From DASVHS01 sp035468985 (GTDB taxonomy: Bacteria; Acidobacteriota; Thermoanaerobaculia; Gp7-AA8): a stretch of DNA of 64,000 nucleotides. A program made the position numbers and the translations under genes. Under the pieces are notes generated by a model, which saw only the letters and a list, made by a program, of their open reading frames with translations, was not told the origin of the DNA and did no database searches. Of the stretch, positions 28,052 to 36,001 are shown piece by piece. Location of the stretch: NCBI GenBank assembly GCA_035468985.1, contig DATISF010000073.1:12065-76064 (forward strand), in the 5' to 3' direction. Position 1 is the first letter of the stretch. The number at the start of each line of letters is the position of its first letter.

Positions 28052-28103
28052 GTGACCCCAATTGTAGATGTCCTCGGCACGAGGGCGGCGTGCGGTCAAA
28101 CAC

Positions 28104-28628
28104 GAGAACCTCTGCGCAAGTCGTTGTTCCCGTCATCCTGAGCCGCGAAGACGGCGAAGGATCTCGAAATCGCACGCGTTCTTCGCATCCTGAGATCCTT
28201 CGTCGCGCTTCGCCGACTCGGGATGACGACTTGTGCAGAGGTTCCTTAGGAGAACGGGGGTACACCTCGGGTCGTGTTCCTAAGGCACTGGAGGGAACCT
28301 CTGCACAAGTCGTTGTCCACGTCATCCTGAGCCGCGAAGACGGCGAAGGATCTCCAGATCGCAGGCGTTTTCGCATTCTGAGATCCTTCGTCGCGCTTCG
28401 CCGACTCAGGATGACGACGTGCGCGGAGGTTCCATTAGGAGAACGGGGGTACACCTCGGGTCGTGTTCCTAAGGCACCGGAGGGAACCTCTGCGCAAGTC
28501 GTTGTTCACGTCATCCTGAGCCGCGAAGACGGCGAAGGATCTCGAAATGGCAGGCGTTTTCGCATCCTGAGATCCTTCGTCGCGCTTCGCCGACTCAGGA
28601 TGACGACGTGTGCAGAGGTCCCTTAGGC
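28104..28628. repeat. Tandem array of Family A repeats, 189 bp period
   Basis: Three Family A copies start at 28104, 28293 and 28482. Each runs from GGAACCTCTGCGCAAG (or a near variant) through TCATCCTGAGCCGCGAAGAC to the inverted end with GAGGTTCC. They are separated by a spacer, present between copies 1-2 and 2-3, reading GGTACACCTCGGGTCGTG and GTTCCTAAGGCAC. The period is 189 bp. The array fills the gap between the kinase gene and the next gene; a long open frame across it is only a by-product of the repeat. Confidence 0.93.
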
Positions 28629-28677
28629 GTTAGGCCTGAGGCCCTGCTAACATCGTTCTCGTCTTCCATCCCGAATC

Positions 28678-29070
28678 ATGAGCTGGGACATCTTCATCCA
28701 GCAGTTCCCGGACGGGGCTCGCACAGTCAGCGAGATCCCGGACACCTTCACGGCCGGTCCAATCGGGCGGCGCTCCGATCTCATCGCCAAGATCCGGTCG
28801 GTGCTCCCCGATGCCGACTTCACCGATCCGGCCTGGGGCGTCCTCGATGGCCACGACTACACGATCGAATTCGGCCTCGGCGACGAGGATCCGCTCTACG
28901 GAATCACGCTTCATGTGCGCGGCTCGGATGCCGTGCTGCCCAGCGTCACGAAGGTGATCGACGCTCTCGGTCTTCGCGCGATCGATAGCTGGACGGGCGA
29001 GTTCTTCGATCCCGGCGTCGCCGCGCACTCGCTGGCCCGCTGGCGGAATTACATCGAAGAGGGAAGCTGA
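28678..29070 (+). CDS. Conserved hypothetical protein (MSWDIFIQ type)
   Basis: A 130-residue soluble protein starting MSWDIFIQQFPDGARTV, with a mixed alpha/beta pattern: GRRSDLIAKIRSVLP, WGVLDGHDYTIEFGLGD, GITLHVRGSD and VIDALGLRAIDSWTG. I think similar proteins occur as small stand-alone genes in several phyla, but no function is known. The first 50 bases after the repeat array hold no clear promoter. Its last 22 bases overlap the 3' end of the convergent inhibitor-like gene. Confidence 0.7.
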   Translation: MSWDIFIQQFPDGARTVSEIPDTFTAGPIGRRSDLIAKIRSVLPDADFTDPAWGVLDGHDYTIEFGLGDEDPLYGITLHVRGSDAVLPSVTKVIDALGLRAIDSWTGEFFDPGVAAHSLARWRNYIEEGS

Positions 29071-29372
29071 CCGATCACGCGCTCGCGGATCGCCAGCAGC
29101 GTCCGCGCCCAGTTTGCGAAATCGGGGGGCGCCGCCACATCGCTCCAGGTCCACCGATGTCCGTCGACGATGAGCGTGTAGACGATCGCGTCCGGCGTCC
29201 TGTGGGGCGAGCGCGTGGAGCGGAGGATCGGCAGGCACGCCAGACGTGCCTCTTCGGCATCGGTGAGCTCGGCGGTCATGGTTCCGTCGATGACTGCGTC
29301 GGACCCTTCAATCTTGACCGTCCCCACACCCCGCCCTGTCACTCCACCCGAGGTGATCAGCTCGATCTTCAT
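29049..29372 (-). CDS. Emfourin-type protease inhibitor
   Basis: A 107-residue protein beginning MKIELITSGGVTGRGVGTVK, the usual start of protealysin inhibitors of the emfourin family. The region TAELTDAEEARLACLPIL follows the family pattern, then VYTLIVDGHRWTWSDVAAPP. Emfourins bind and inhibit M4-family metalloproteases (protealysin). No M4 protease is in the window, so the target would be encoded elsewhere. The 3' end overlaps the convergent gene by 22 bp. ATG 29372 is the start. Confidence 0.75.
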   Translation of the reverse strand: MKIELITSGGVTGRGVGTVKIEGSDAVIDGTMTAELTDAEEARLACLPILRSTRSPHRTPDAIVYTLIVDGHRWTWSDVAAPPDFANWARTLLAIRERVIGQLPSSM

Positions 29373-29422
29373 CGGTTTCGTTCGCGTGACCCGTCGTGTC
29401 GAACCTTATCAGAGGAGGAGCC

Positions 29423-30175
29423 ATGTTCGACACATCGATCGTCAGAGCTCACGCAACAGCCGCTCCCCGCCGCGCGACGCTGCTCATTTCGATTCTCATT
29501 CACTCGATTGCCGTTGTCGCCGCGGTCGGCCTGACCGTTTCATCGACGCAGCTTCCGCCCGAGCCGCCGCGCCAGATGGAGTTGTACCGGCCGGTCGAGC
29601 CGCCCGCCCCGCCGCCCGGTCCGCCGCCGGGACGTCTTCCGGCGCAGCAGCCTCCGGTGCAGCGGCCGGTGATCCCGCCGGAGCAGGTGACGGCACCGGC
29701 GGAGATTCCCGACCAGACGCCCGTGGCTGTTCAGCCCGAGACGTTGGCTGTCGGCACTGGTGACCAATCGAATGCGGGTCCGGTTGGCGATTCAGCCGGC
29801 ACGCCCAATGGCGTTCCCGGCGGTGTGCCGGGCGGCACGGGAGAAGTGCCGGGTGGGACGGGGACGGGCACACAAACCGGGCCTTACGCACCGGGCACGC
29901 TCGGCGTGACATCCGCGAGAGTCCTCAAGCGCGTCGAGCCTCGCTTTCCGGCGGCGCTCGTTGGAGCGGTGCGTCAGGCGACCGTGATCGTGCTCTGCGT
30001 CATCGGGCACGATGGTCGGATCCGCGATCCGGAGATCGTCCGAAGCTCGTTCCCGCCGTTCAACGAATCCGTGCTCGAAGCGCTGCGCCAGTGGGAGTTC
30101 GAGCCCGGCAAGCTCCATGGCCAGCCGGTCGACACCTATTTCGAGCTGACAGTGAGGTTCGAGGTGAGGAGGTGA
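29423..30175 (+). CDS. TonB family energy-transducing protein
   Basis: A 250-residue protein with an excellent AGGAGGAG ribosome site. It has a short cytoplasmic N-terminus, a transmembrane helix (TLLISILIHSIAVVAAVGLT), a long periplasmic linker rich in Pro (PPAPPPGPPPGRLPAQQPP) and then Gly/Thr (VPGGVPGGTGEVPGGTGTGT), and a C-terminal TonB domain: ARVLKRVEPRFPAALVGAVR, VIGHDGRIRDPEIVRSS, LEALRQWEFEPGKLHGQPV. TonB links proton-motive force to outer-membrane receptors. The partner ExbBD is not adjacent. The Pro/Gly linker is the span for the periplasm. Confidence 0.88.
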   Translation: MFDTSIVRAHATAAPRRATLLISILIHSIAVVAAVGLTVSSTQLPPEPPRQMELYRPVEPPAPPPGPPPGRLPAQQPPVQRPVIPPEQVTAPAEIPDQTPVAVQPETLAVGTGDQSNAGPVGDSAGTPNGVPGGVPGGTGEVPGGTGTGTQTGPYAPGTLGVTSARVLKRVEPRFPAALVGAVRQATVIVLCVIGHDGRIRDPEIVRSSFPPFNESVLEALRQWEFEPGKLHGQPVDTYFELTVRFEVRR

Positions 30176-30182
30176 CGCGTGC

Positions 30183-30761
30183 TTACGACCAGCGAAGCAC
30201 GAACGTGCAAGTCGAGTCGCCGCCGCACTGACAGCTCGTCTCGGTGACGATGACGTTGCGTCCGCCGTGAACGCGCAGCGCTTCCTCGTAGTAGCCGATC
30301 GCGCTGGCGCAGTACACCGGGCTGAAACACGCGTAATGTCCGTGCGTCATGCGCCCGCTGTGATCGCCCGTGCGCTCGTACTCGGCCGTGCCGAAGTCCT
30401 GGAACTGCGAGTGAAGCGATGCGGAGCGGCTGAAAAATTCGTGGATGTCTTCGCGCTTGTACAGGCGGTATGTCGTATCGAGATTGATGCGGGCCGAGAA
30501 TCGTCCGAGATCCTTGAGCACGTTGTTTCCGTATTGCTTTGCGATGGCGCGGTCGAGCGCGACCACAGCCTCGAAGGAGACCCACGACGACGGAAGCGCC
30601 GCGCCGATCTCCGCCGCCACACGCGGAGAAAGCGAGTGGATCAGCTCGACGAGTGCTCCTTCTCCCTGGTTGCGCCGGAGCCAGTCGAGATGCGCGCGGA
30701 CCATCCCTCCCTTCACACGGCCGCCATGCAGGACTTCGCGTAGCGCCGGCCTGACATCCAT
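30183..30761 (-). CDS. V4R/DUF2378-like sensor protein
   Basis: A 192-residue protein with the DUF2378/V4R-type layout: VRAHLDWLRRNQGEGALVEL, SPRVAAEIGAALPSSWVSFE, then a second part ending TETSCQCGGDSTCTFVLRW with a Cys cluster like those in V4R metal or ligand-binding domains. These proteins are known mostly from Myxococcota and relatives, with unclear function. ATG 30761 is used; GTG 30716 (VKGGMVRAHLDW) is an alternative that matches the family start better. A related protein is at 39138-39707. Confidence 0.72.
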   Translation of the reverse strand: MDVRPALREVLHGGRVKGGMVRAHLDWLRRNQGEGALVELIHSLSPRVAAEIGAALPSSWVSFEAVVALDRAIAKQYGNNVLKDLGRFSARINLDTTYRLYKREDIHEFFSRSASLHSQFQDFGTAEYERTGDHSGRMTHGHYACFSPVYCASAIGYYEEALRVHGGRNVIVTETSCQCGGDSTCTFVLRWS

Positions 30762-30798
30762 AAGGAAATCAATGGTACTCCTTTATGGCAATCCTCGA

Positions 30799-31734
30799 TC
30801 AGGCTTCGGGGACGACCTCGTCGGCCGCGGCGGTCGGTTTGCTCAGCGAGGTCACGTACGTCACGCCGACCACGCCGGTGATCGTCAGTGCCGCCCCGAT
30901 CGCGCCGGTCGCATTGATCGTTTCGCCGAGGAACACGGCGCCGAGGGCCATGGCAACAATGACGGCGAGTTGCGAGATGACGCCGACGGTCATGGCATCG
31001 ACCCAGCGAAGGCTGAACGTCAGCATCAGCTGTGCCCCCATCGCCAGCACGCCCGTCGCGGCCAGTGATACCCATTCCAGACCCTGTGGGGTTTTCCACG
31101 TGTAGACGCCGAACGGGATGGTGATCAGCAGGCCGAGAAGGCCGAACGCGCCGTAAACCGCCCATGAGCTCTCCGTACGGCGTGCCGCACGCATCGCCGT
31201 GACCGCCACGCCCGAGGCAACGGCCGACAGGGCTCCGACGAGCTCCCACTGACCGAAGCCGACGAGAGCTCCGGGAGCGGCGTGCGAACGAACGACCAGG
31301 AAGACGCCTGCCAGGGCGACCGGCATCGGGATCAATACCTTCGCGCTGATGTCTTCTCCGATGAACAGGATGGAGAAGAGGCCGCTCCAGACGGGGGCGG
31401 TGTAGTTCAGCAGTGTGGCCACGCCGGCGCTCGTGTGCTGGATGGCGATGAAGTAGAGGAGTACGGCGAGACCGCCGAACAGTCCGCGATAGATCAGCAG
31501 ATCGATGCGCTGGAAATGCATCGCCGCGCGGCGGTAACGGGCGACGAGCAGGACCGGCGTCAGGCCGATCGCGAACCGAATCATCGCCACTTCCGGACCT
31601 GAGAGGCGTTTCGAGGCGATCTTCGCCGCGAAGGCCATGCAGCCGAACATCGTTGCCCCACCGGCCATCGTCAGCAGAGCGCGGCGGGTCGCTCGGTGAT
31701 CGCGAGCCGGCGTTTTTGCTATCGTCTCCGCCAA
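30799..31734 (-). CDS. EamA-family (DMT) transporter
   Basis: About 311 residues with ten hydrophobic helices in two EamA repeats: MAGGATMFGCMAFAAKIA, FGGLAVLLYFIAIQHTSA with the typical SAGVATLLNYTAPVWSGLF, and in the second half VGALSAVASGVAVTAMRAAR, LRWVDAMTVGVISQLAVIV and ALGAVFLGETINATGAIGAA. It is an inner-membrane exporter or importer of small metabolites. The start is unsure: TTG 31734 abuts the divergent GNAT start; ATG 31668 gives 289 residues. Confidence 0.85.
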   Translation of the reverse strand: MAETIAKTPARDHRATRRALLTMAGGATMFGCMAFAAKIASKRLSGPEVAMIRFAIGLTPVLLVARYRRAAMHFQRIDLLIYRGLFGGLAVLLYFIAIQHTSAGVATLLNYTAPVWSGLFSILFIGEDISAKVLIPMPVALAGVFLVVRSHAAPGALVGFGQWELVGALSAVASGVAVTAMRAARRTESSWAVYGAFGLLGLLITIPFGVYTWKTPQGLEWVSLAATGVLAMGAQLMLTFSLRWVDAMTVGVISQLAVIVAMALGAVFLGETINATGAIGAALTITGVVGVTYVTSLSKPTAAADEVVPEA

Positions 31735-31736
31735 TC

Positions 31737-32219
31737 GTGACCACGATAACCTACCGCGACGCCGTTCCGAGTGACGCCCACGACATCGTCGAGTTCCAGA
31801 TTGCAATGGCGAAGGAGACCGAGGATTTCGATCTCGATCGCGCGATCTGCACGCGCGGCGTCCTCGCCGTCTTCGCCGACAGCTCCCTCGGCCGTTACTT
31901 CGTCGCCGAAGCGGACAACCGGCTCGTGGCATCGCTGATGATCACGCCGGAGTGGAGCGACTGGCGCAACGGGGTCGTCTGGTGGATCCAGAGCGTCTAC
32001 GTCGTTCCCTCGCTCCGCCGCCAGCGTGTCTACGCCGGCCTTTACGACCACGTGAAGCAATTGGCGGAGCGGGAAAGCTCCGTCAAAGGCATCCGTCTTT
32101 ATGTCGACAAGCGAAACACCCGGGCGCAGGAAGTCTATCGGCGCATGGGCATGAACGGCGAGCACTACCAGGTGTTCGAGTGGATGAAGAAAGGGTCATT
32201 CAACATTGGTAAGAGTTGA
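31737..32219 (+). CDS. GNAT-family N-acetyltransferase
   Basis: A 160-residue GNAT protein: TTITYRDAVPSDAHDIVEFQ at the N-terminus, then YFVAEADNRLVASLMITPEW, the acetyl-CoA motif region WIQSVYVVPSLRRQRVYAGL, followed by IRLYVDKRNTRAQEVYRRMG. The RRQRVYAG loop is in the place of the usual Q/RxxGxG/A P-loop. The substrate is not evident. GTG 31737 is chosen. It runs toward the selenoprotein-like peroxiredoxin, whose start lies 17 bp after its stop, so they may be co-transcribed. Confidence 0.85.
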   Translation: MTTITYRDAVPSDAHDIVEFQIAMAKETEDFDLDRAICTRGVLAVFADSSLGRYFVAEADNRLVASLMITPEWSDWRNGVVWWIQSVYVVPSLRRQRVYAGLYDHVKQLAERESSVKGIRLYVDKRNTRAQEVYRRMGMNGEHYQVFEWMKKGSFNIGKS

Positions 32220-32236
32220 ATTAGAGTGACTGTCTG

Positions 32237-32722
32237 ATGTCGCTGGCCGGATGGATTCGATTCGCCCTGAAAGGGAAGCCTCATATGCTCAAGCCCGGTG
32301 ATCCCGCTCCTGACTTCGCCACGACCGATCAGGTCGGACGGCCGCTGCGGCTGCGCGATCTGCGCGGCAGGAAAGTCGTTCTCTGGTTCTTCCCGAAGGC
32401 CGACACCCCCGGCTGAACGGCCGAAGGTTCCGGGTTCCGGGACCTTGCCGATGAATACAAGAAGAAGAACGCGCAGGTGATCGGCGTCAGCTTCGATACG
32501 CAGGCGGAGAGCGCTGCGTTCGCCACGAAGTACAACTTCCCGTTCCCGCTGATCTCCGACACCGACCGCAAGCTCGGCATGGCCTATGGCGCGTGCGACA
32601 GTCCGAAGGATGAATACGCCCGCCGCATCGCGTACCTCATCGACGAGCAGGGAAAGATCGCCCAGGCCCACCCGAAGGTCGATGCGCGCAATTACCCGAA
32701 GGAGCAGCTGGCGGCGCTGTAA
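32237..32722 (+). CDS. Peroxiredoxin (Bcp/PrxQ type), predicted selenoprotein
   Basis: Read through the in-frame TGA at 32414-32416, this gives a 161-residue Bcp/PrxQ-like peroxiredoxin: MLKPGDPAPDFATTDQVGRP, LRDLRGRKVVLWFFPKADTP, then G-Sec-TAEGSGFRDLADEY. The TGA falls exactly on the peroxidatic Cys of the TPGCT motif. The family then continues: VIGVSFDTQAESAAFATKYN, FPLISDTDRKLGMAYGAC, IAYLIDEQGKIAQAHPKVDA. A hairpin follows the TGA at the spacing expected for a bacterial SECIS. The usual resolving Cys five residues later is Gly/Ser here. ATG 32237 is in frame with the alternative ATG 32285, which has a better ribosome site (AGGGAAG). It would detoxify peroxides. Confidence 0.85.
32417..32450 (+). 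promoter_or_regulatory. SECIS-like hairpin
   Basis: Directly after the TGA codon, CGGC (32418-32421) pairs with GCCG (32447-32450), and AAGGTTCC (32424-32431) pairs with GGGACCTT (32439-32446), leaving a GGGTTCC apical loop that carries GU. The first stem bases are interrupted by a CG bulge. Distance from UGA and loop position resemble the fdhF-type bacterial SECIS that recruits SelB. Folding was done by eye. Confidence 0.65.
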
Positions 32723-32795
32723 CTTGTAACATCGCGCAGCGCAACTATTTCCGCGCGCTTACGAATACGCCTCCAGCAACCGTGCTGGAGGTTTC

Positions 32796-34001
32796 ATGAG
32801 CTCACCCAAGCGGAAGCGCAGAGTCGCGCTCTTCTCGATCATCGCCCTGGCCCTCGTCTCGATCGTTGTGTTCGTGGCGATGAAGGCCAAGGCCGGAGAC
32901 AAGAAAGAGCCGGGACTGCCGGTCAAAACCGGGAAATCCGAGATCGCCGACATTCAGGTGAAGGTGACCGAGGTGGGAACGGTCGAGCCGGAAGTCAAAG
33001 TGGACGTGAAGTCTCCGATCTCCGGAAAGGTCGTCGACATTGATCACCGCGACGGAGACGTCGTGAAGCGTGGCGAGACACTGGCGCGCGTCGAGCCCGA
33101 TCTTGCCCAGGCCCAATCGCTCGCCGAGACCAAGAACACGCTCAGCTCGACGCAGATCCGGTACGACCAGGCCAGAAAGAACTTCGAATCCGATCACAAG
33201 CTCTTCCTGGAGGGGCTGCTCGCCCCGAAGCAGAACCGTGACAGCGAGGCCGAGTATCTCTCCGCGAAACAGGACTACGAGAAGTCGCAGGAGAAGTACA
33301 ACATCGTCGAGAAGAGCGGAATCCCGATCAATCAGAGCCCGGAGAAGTTCCAGGGATCGAACATCGTCGCGCCGATGGACGGAGTCGTCCTCACCAAGAA
33401 CGTGCAGGTCGGCGAATCGATCACCTCGGGGGTGTCTTCGTTCAACGCCGGAACGGTCCTCTTCACGGTGGCCGATGTCGCCAAGATGATCGTGAAGGCG
33501 GGCGTGAACGAAGTCGACATCGGCAAGATCCGCGTCGGCATGCCCGTGAAGGTCACGCTCGATGCCTATCCGAAAGTGAAGTTCGAGGGCCGCATCGACC
33601 GGATCGCGCCGGCCGTGCGCATCGACGACAAGGTCCGCGTCTTCGACGTCGAGATCCGCCTCGACGCCCAGGGACGCGAGCTGCGGTCGGGCATGACCGC
33701 GAACATCGAGGTCAGCGGCGAGAAGAAGGAGAAGGTTCTCACCGTACCCGTGGAGTCGGTGTTCCAGCGCGACGACTCCGAAGTCATCTACGTGAAGAAG
33801 AAGGTCGACCCGAAGACCGCCCAGCCGAAGAAGGGCGACAAGGAAGCGTGGAAGACGTTCTTCGAGCGCCGCACGGTCTCGACGGGTCTTGCCGACAACT
33901 CGCGCGTGGAGATCCTGAAGGGCCTCAAGCCCGGCGAGGAAGTCGCGCTCGAGGATCCGACCTTGCCGCTCGACAAGAAGAAGGATGACAACGACGATTA
34001 G
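32796..34001 (+). CDS. Periplasmic adaptor (MacA/HlyD-like)
   Basis: A 401-residue membrane-fusion protein with GGAGG before ATG 32796. It has one N-terminal helix (VALFSIIALALVSIVVFVAM), a lipoyl-like half (VEPEVKVDVKSPISGKVVDI then HRDGDVVKRGETLARVEPD), a long helical hairpin (LAETKNTLSSTQIRYDQARK), the second lipoyl half (NIVAPMDGVVLTKNVQVGES) and beta-barrel parts (KVTLDAYPKVKFEGRIDRIA). It would link the inner-membrane ABC transporter encoded next to an outer-membrane channel, which is not in the window. The Lys-rich end is DKKKDDNDD. Confidence 0.92.
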   Translation: MSSPKRKRRVALFSIIALALVSIVVFVAMKAKAGDKKEPGLPVKTGKSEIADIQVKVTEVGTVEPEVKVDVKSPISGKVVDIDHRDGDVVKRGETLARVEPDLAQAQSLAETKNTLSSTQIRYDQARKNFESDHKLFLEGLLAPKQNRDSEAEYLSAKQDYEKSQEKYNIVEKSGIPINQSPEKFQGSNIVAPMDGVVLTKNVQVGESITSGVSSFNAGTVLFTVADVAKMIVKAGVNEVDIGKIRVGMPVKVTLDAYPKVKFEGRIDRIAPAVRIDDKVRVFDVEIRLDAQGRELRSGMTANIEVSGEKKEKVLTVPVESVFQRDDSEVIYVKKKVDPKTAQPKKGDKEAWKTFFERRTVSTGLADNSRVEILKGLKPGEEVALEDPTLPLDKKKDDNDD

Positions 34002-34010
34002 GACGATGCC

Positions 34011-34715
34011 ATGAGCGCGCTACCCGAATACGACATGGATCCGCAGCGGGCACTCATCCACCTTGGAGGCGTGACCAAAACCTACGACTCGGGGGAGAAC
34101 GCGGTGCATGCACTGTGCGGGGTCGACGTCGAGATCGCGCGGGGCGAGTTCGTAGCCATCATCGGACCGTCCGGCTCCGGGAAATCGACGTTGATGCACA
34201 TCCTCGGATGCCTCGACTCGCCGACCGAGGGGGAGTACTGGCTCGATGGCGAGGACGTCGCGTCGTTGTCGGCGCGGGCGCTCGCACGCATCCGCAATCA
34301 GAAGATCGGCTTCGTCTTTCAGACGTTCAATCTCCTGCCGCGCGCGACGATCCTGAAGAATGTCGAGCTGCCGCTCCTGTACGCAGGCGTCGGCAGCGAG
34401 GACCGTCGGGAGCGCGCGCTGCAGGCGCTCAAACGTGTCGGTCTCGATCACCGCGCCAGACACCGCCCGAACGAGCTGTCCGGCGGCCAGCGGCAGCGCG
34501 TGGCCATCGCCCGCGCGCTCGTCAACGATCCCTCGCTGATTCTCGCCGACGAGCCGACCGGAAATCTCGATACGAAGACCGGCTCCGAGATCATCGAGAT
34601 CTTCGAGCAACTCGCGGCGAACAACCAGACGATCATTCTCGTCACTCACGACCCGGCCATCGCCGCTCGCACCCAGAGACGGATCAAGATCGTCGACGGT
34701 CTCATCGAGCCCTGA
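34011..34715 (+). CDS. ABC transporter ATPase, MacB/LolD type
   Basis: A 234-residue ATPase: VTKTYDSGENAVHALCGVDV, Walker A IIGPSGSGKSTLMHILGCLD, Q-loop GFVFQTFNLLPRATILKNVE, signature NELSGGQRQRVAIARAL, Walker B LILADEPTGNLDTKTG and switch H in IILVTHDPAIAA. This is the LolD/MacB ATPase pattern. It starts 10 bp after the adaptor gene and is followed by two permease genes, so a MacAB-like exporter or a lipoprotein-type transporter is likely. Cytoplasmic, membrane-attached. Confidence 0.94.
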   Translation: MSALPEYDMDPQRALIHLGGVTKTYDSGENAVHALCGVDVEIARGEFVAIIGPSGSGKSTLMHILGCLDSPTEGEYWLDGEDVASLSARALARIRNQKIGFVFQTFNLLPRATILKNVELPLLYAGVGSEDRRERALQALKRVGLDHRARHRPNELSGGQRQRVAIARALVNDPSLILADEPTGNLDTKTGSEIIEIFEQLAANNQTIILVTHDPAIAARTQRRIKIVDGLIEP

Positions 34716-34723
34716 GAACTGAC

Positions 34724-35953
34724 ATGCTGATCTTCGAAGCGATCCTCGACGGCATCCGCGACATCCACGACCACTTCGGCCGCACGATGCTGCAACTCCT
34801 CGGCGTCATCCTCGGCGCGGGGTCGATCGTGACGACGTTCTCGCTGTCGGTGACCGGCAAGGCCGCGGCGATGGAGTTCTACAGCGTCAGCGGCGGCATC
34901 CAGAAGATCTGGGTGTCGAACCACCCCACGGGCAAGGTGACGCTCGACGCGAAGGCGCTCGCTTCGCACGGGCTCACCTACGGCGATGCCCTGGCACTTC
35001 GCCGCGACGCGAAGGAGATCGATCTCGTCTCTCCGGTGGCGCAGGATCAGATGACCGTCCGCTACCGCAACATCGACAAGCCGCGCTCGGTCATGGGCAT
35101 CGGACCCGCGTACTCGCCGATGAACGACGTGCACGCCGGCAGCGGGCGATTCGTCACCGACAACGACCTCATCACCGCCGCGCGCGTCGTCGTCCTCGGT
35201 TCGGAACGCGCCGAGGAGTTCTTCGGCTCGGAGAATCCGATCGGAAAGACGATGACGATCAATGGAACCGGATACCTGGTCGTCGGCGTGATGGAGGAGA
35301 AGTACTTCAGCTTCGATCAGAAGCGAAACATCCTCCGCTGGATGAACCGGCAGATGTACATTCCGATCACCACGTTCGTCACGCGCAAGGGGCAATCGCC
35401 CGAGCAGGGGAAGATCAGCTTCATGCATGTGCGGATGCGCAGCATCAAACGCGCGGACCAGGCCGTCGACGAGGTGAAGGCGATTCTGCAGCGTGAGCAC
35501 GGCGTCCGCGATTTCGAGGTCTTCTCGCGCGTGGCCAACCTCCGCCGCAATCAGCAGAACGACCGCATGTACGACATGACGTTCATGGTGTGCGGGATCA
35601 TCTCGCTGCTCGTCGGCGGGATCGTGGTCATGAACATCCAGCTGGCGTCGTTCAACGAGCGCGTTCGCGAAGTCGGCACGCGCAAAGCGGTCGGTGCGTC
35701 GCCGGCGCAGATCTTCGTCCAGTTCCTGACCGAGTCGATTCTGGTCTCCTTCGTGGGCGGTTTCCTCGGCCTCTTTGTCGGGAGGATGTTCACGATGGCG
35801 ATCACGATGCTGATGAAGCGTCCGCTGGTCATCACTCCGTCGACGATCGTGAACGCGCTGATCTTCGCGGCGGGAACGGGGCTCTTCTTCGGCATGTACC
35901 CGGCGATCCGTGCCTCGCGGCTGAACCCGATCGAGGCGCTGAGGACAGAATGA
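34724..35953 (+). CDS. ABC transporter permease (MacB/FtsX type)
   Basis: 409 residues: an N-terminal helix (TMLQLLGVILGAGSIVTTFS), a large periplasmic domain with GTGYLVVGVMEEKYFSFDQK and RRNQQNDRMYDMTFM, then three C-terminal helices (CGIISLLVGGIVVMNIQL, QFLTESILVSFVGGFLGLFV and ALIFAAGTGLFFGMYPA). The FtsX signature VREVGTRKAVGASPAQIFVQ is present. This is the four-helix MacB/LolC-type permease. It follows the ATPase by 8 bp. A second, related permease follows, so the pair may act as a heterodimer. Confidence 0.92.
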   Translation: MLIFEAILDGIRDIHDHFGRTMLQLLGVILGAGSIVTTFSLSVTGKAAAMEFYSVSGGIQKIWVSNHPTGKVTLDAKALASHGLTYGDALALRRDAKEIDLVSPVAQDQMTVRYRNIDKPRSVMGIGPAYSPMNDVHAGSGRFVTDNDLITAARVVVLGSERAEEFFGSENPIGKTMTINGTGYLVVGVMEEKYFSFDQKRNILRWMNRQMYIPITTFVTRKGQSPEQGKISFMHVRMRSIKRADQAVDEVKAILQREHGVRDFEVFSRVANLRRNQQNDRMYDMTFMVCGIISLLVGGIVVMNIQLASFNERVREVGTRKAVGASPAQIFVQFLTESILVSFVGGFLGLFVGRMFTMAITMLMKRPLVITPSTIVNALIFAAGTGLFFGMYPAIRASRLNPIEALRTE

Positions 35954-35958
35954 AACAG

Positions 35959-35980
35959 GCCTCGGGCCGAGGCCCGAGGC
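35959..35980. repeat. GC-rich hairpin between two permease genes
   Basis: Perfect 9 bp stem GCCTCGGGC / GCCCGAGGC with loop CGAG, followed by a further CCGAGGC. It lies six bases after the stop of the first permease and before the second. It could be an intercistronic hairpin or a small repeat. Confidence 0.6.
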
Positions 35981-36001
35981 CCGAGGCTTCAGGAAAGGCA
36001 C

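Noticed and set aside
28090..28626. A 178-codon frame across the 189 bp array
   Set aside because: The translation repeats with the DNA period; this is a repeat artefact, not a gene.
28104..28628. CRISPR array
   Set aside because: Units are long palindromes with identical spacers; no unique spacers and no cas genes.
32414..32416. Nonsense mutation in peroxiredoxin
   Set aside because: The UGA is exactly at the catalytic Cys and is followed by a SECIS-like hairpin, so recoding is the better reading.
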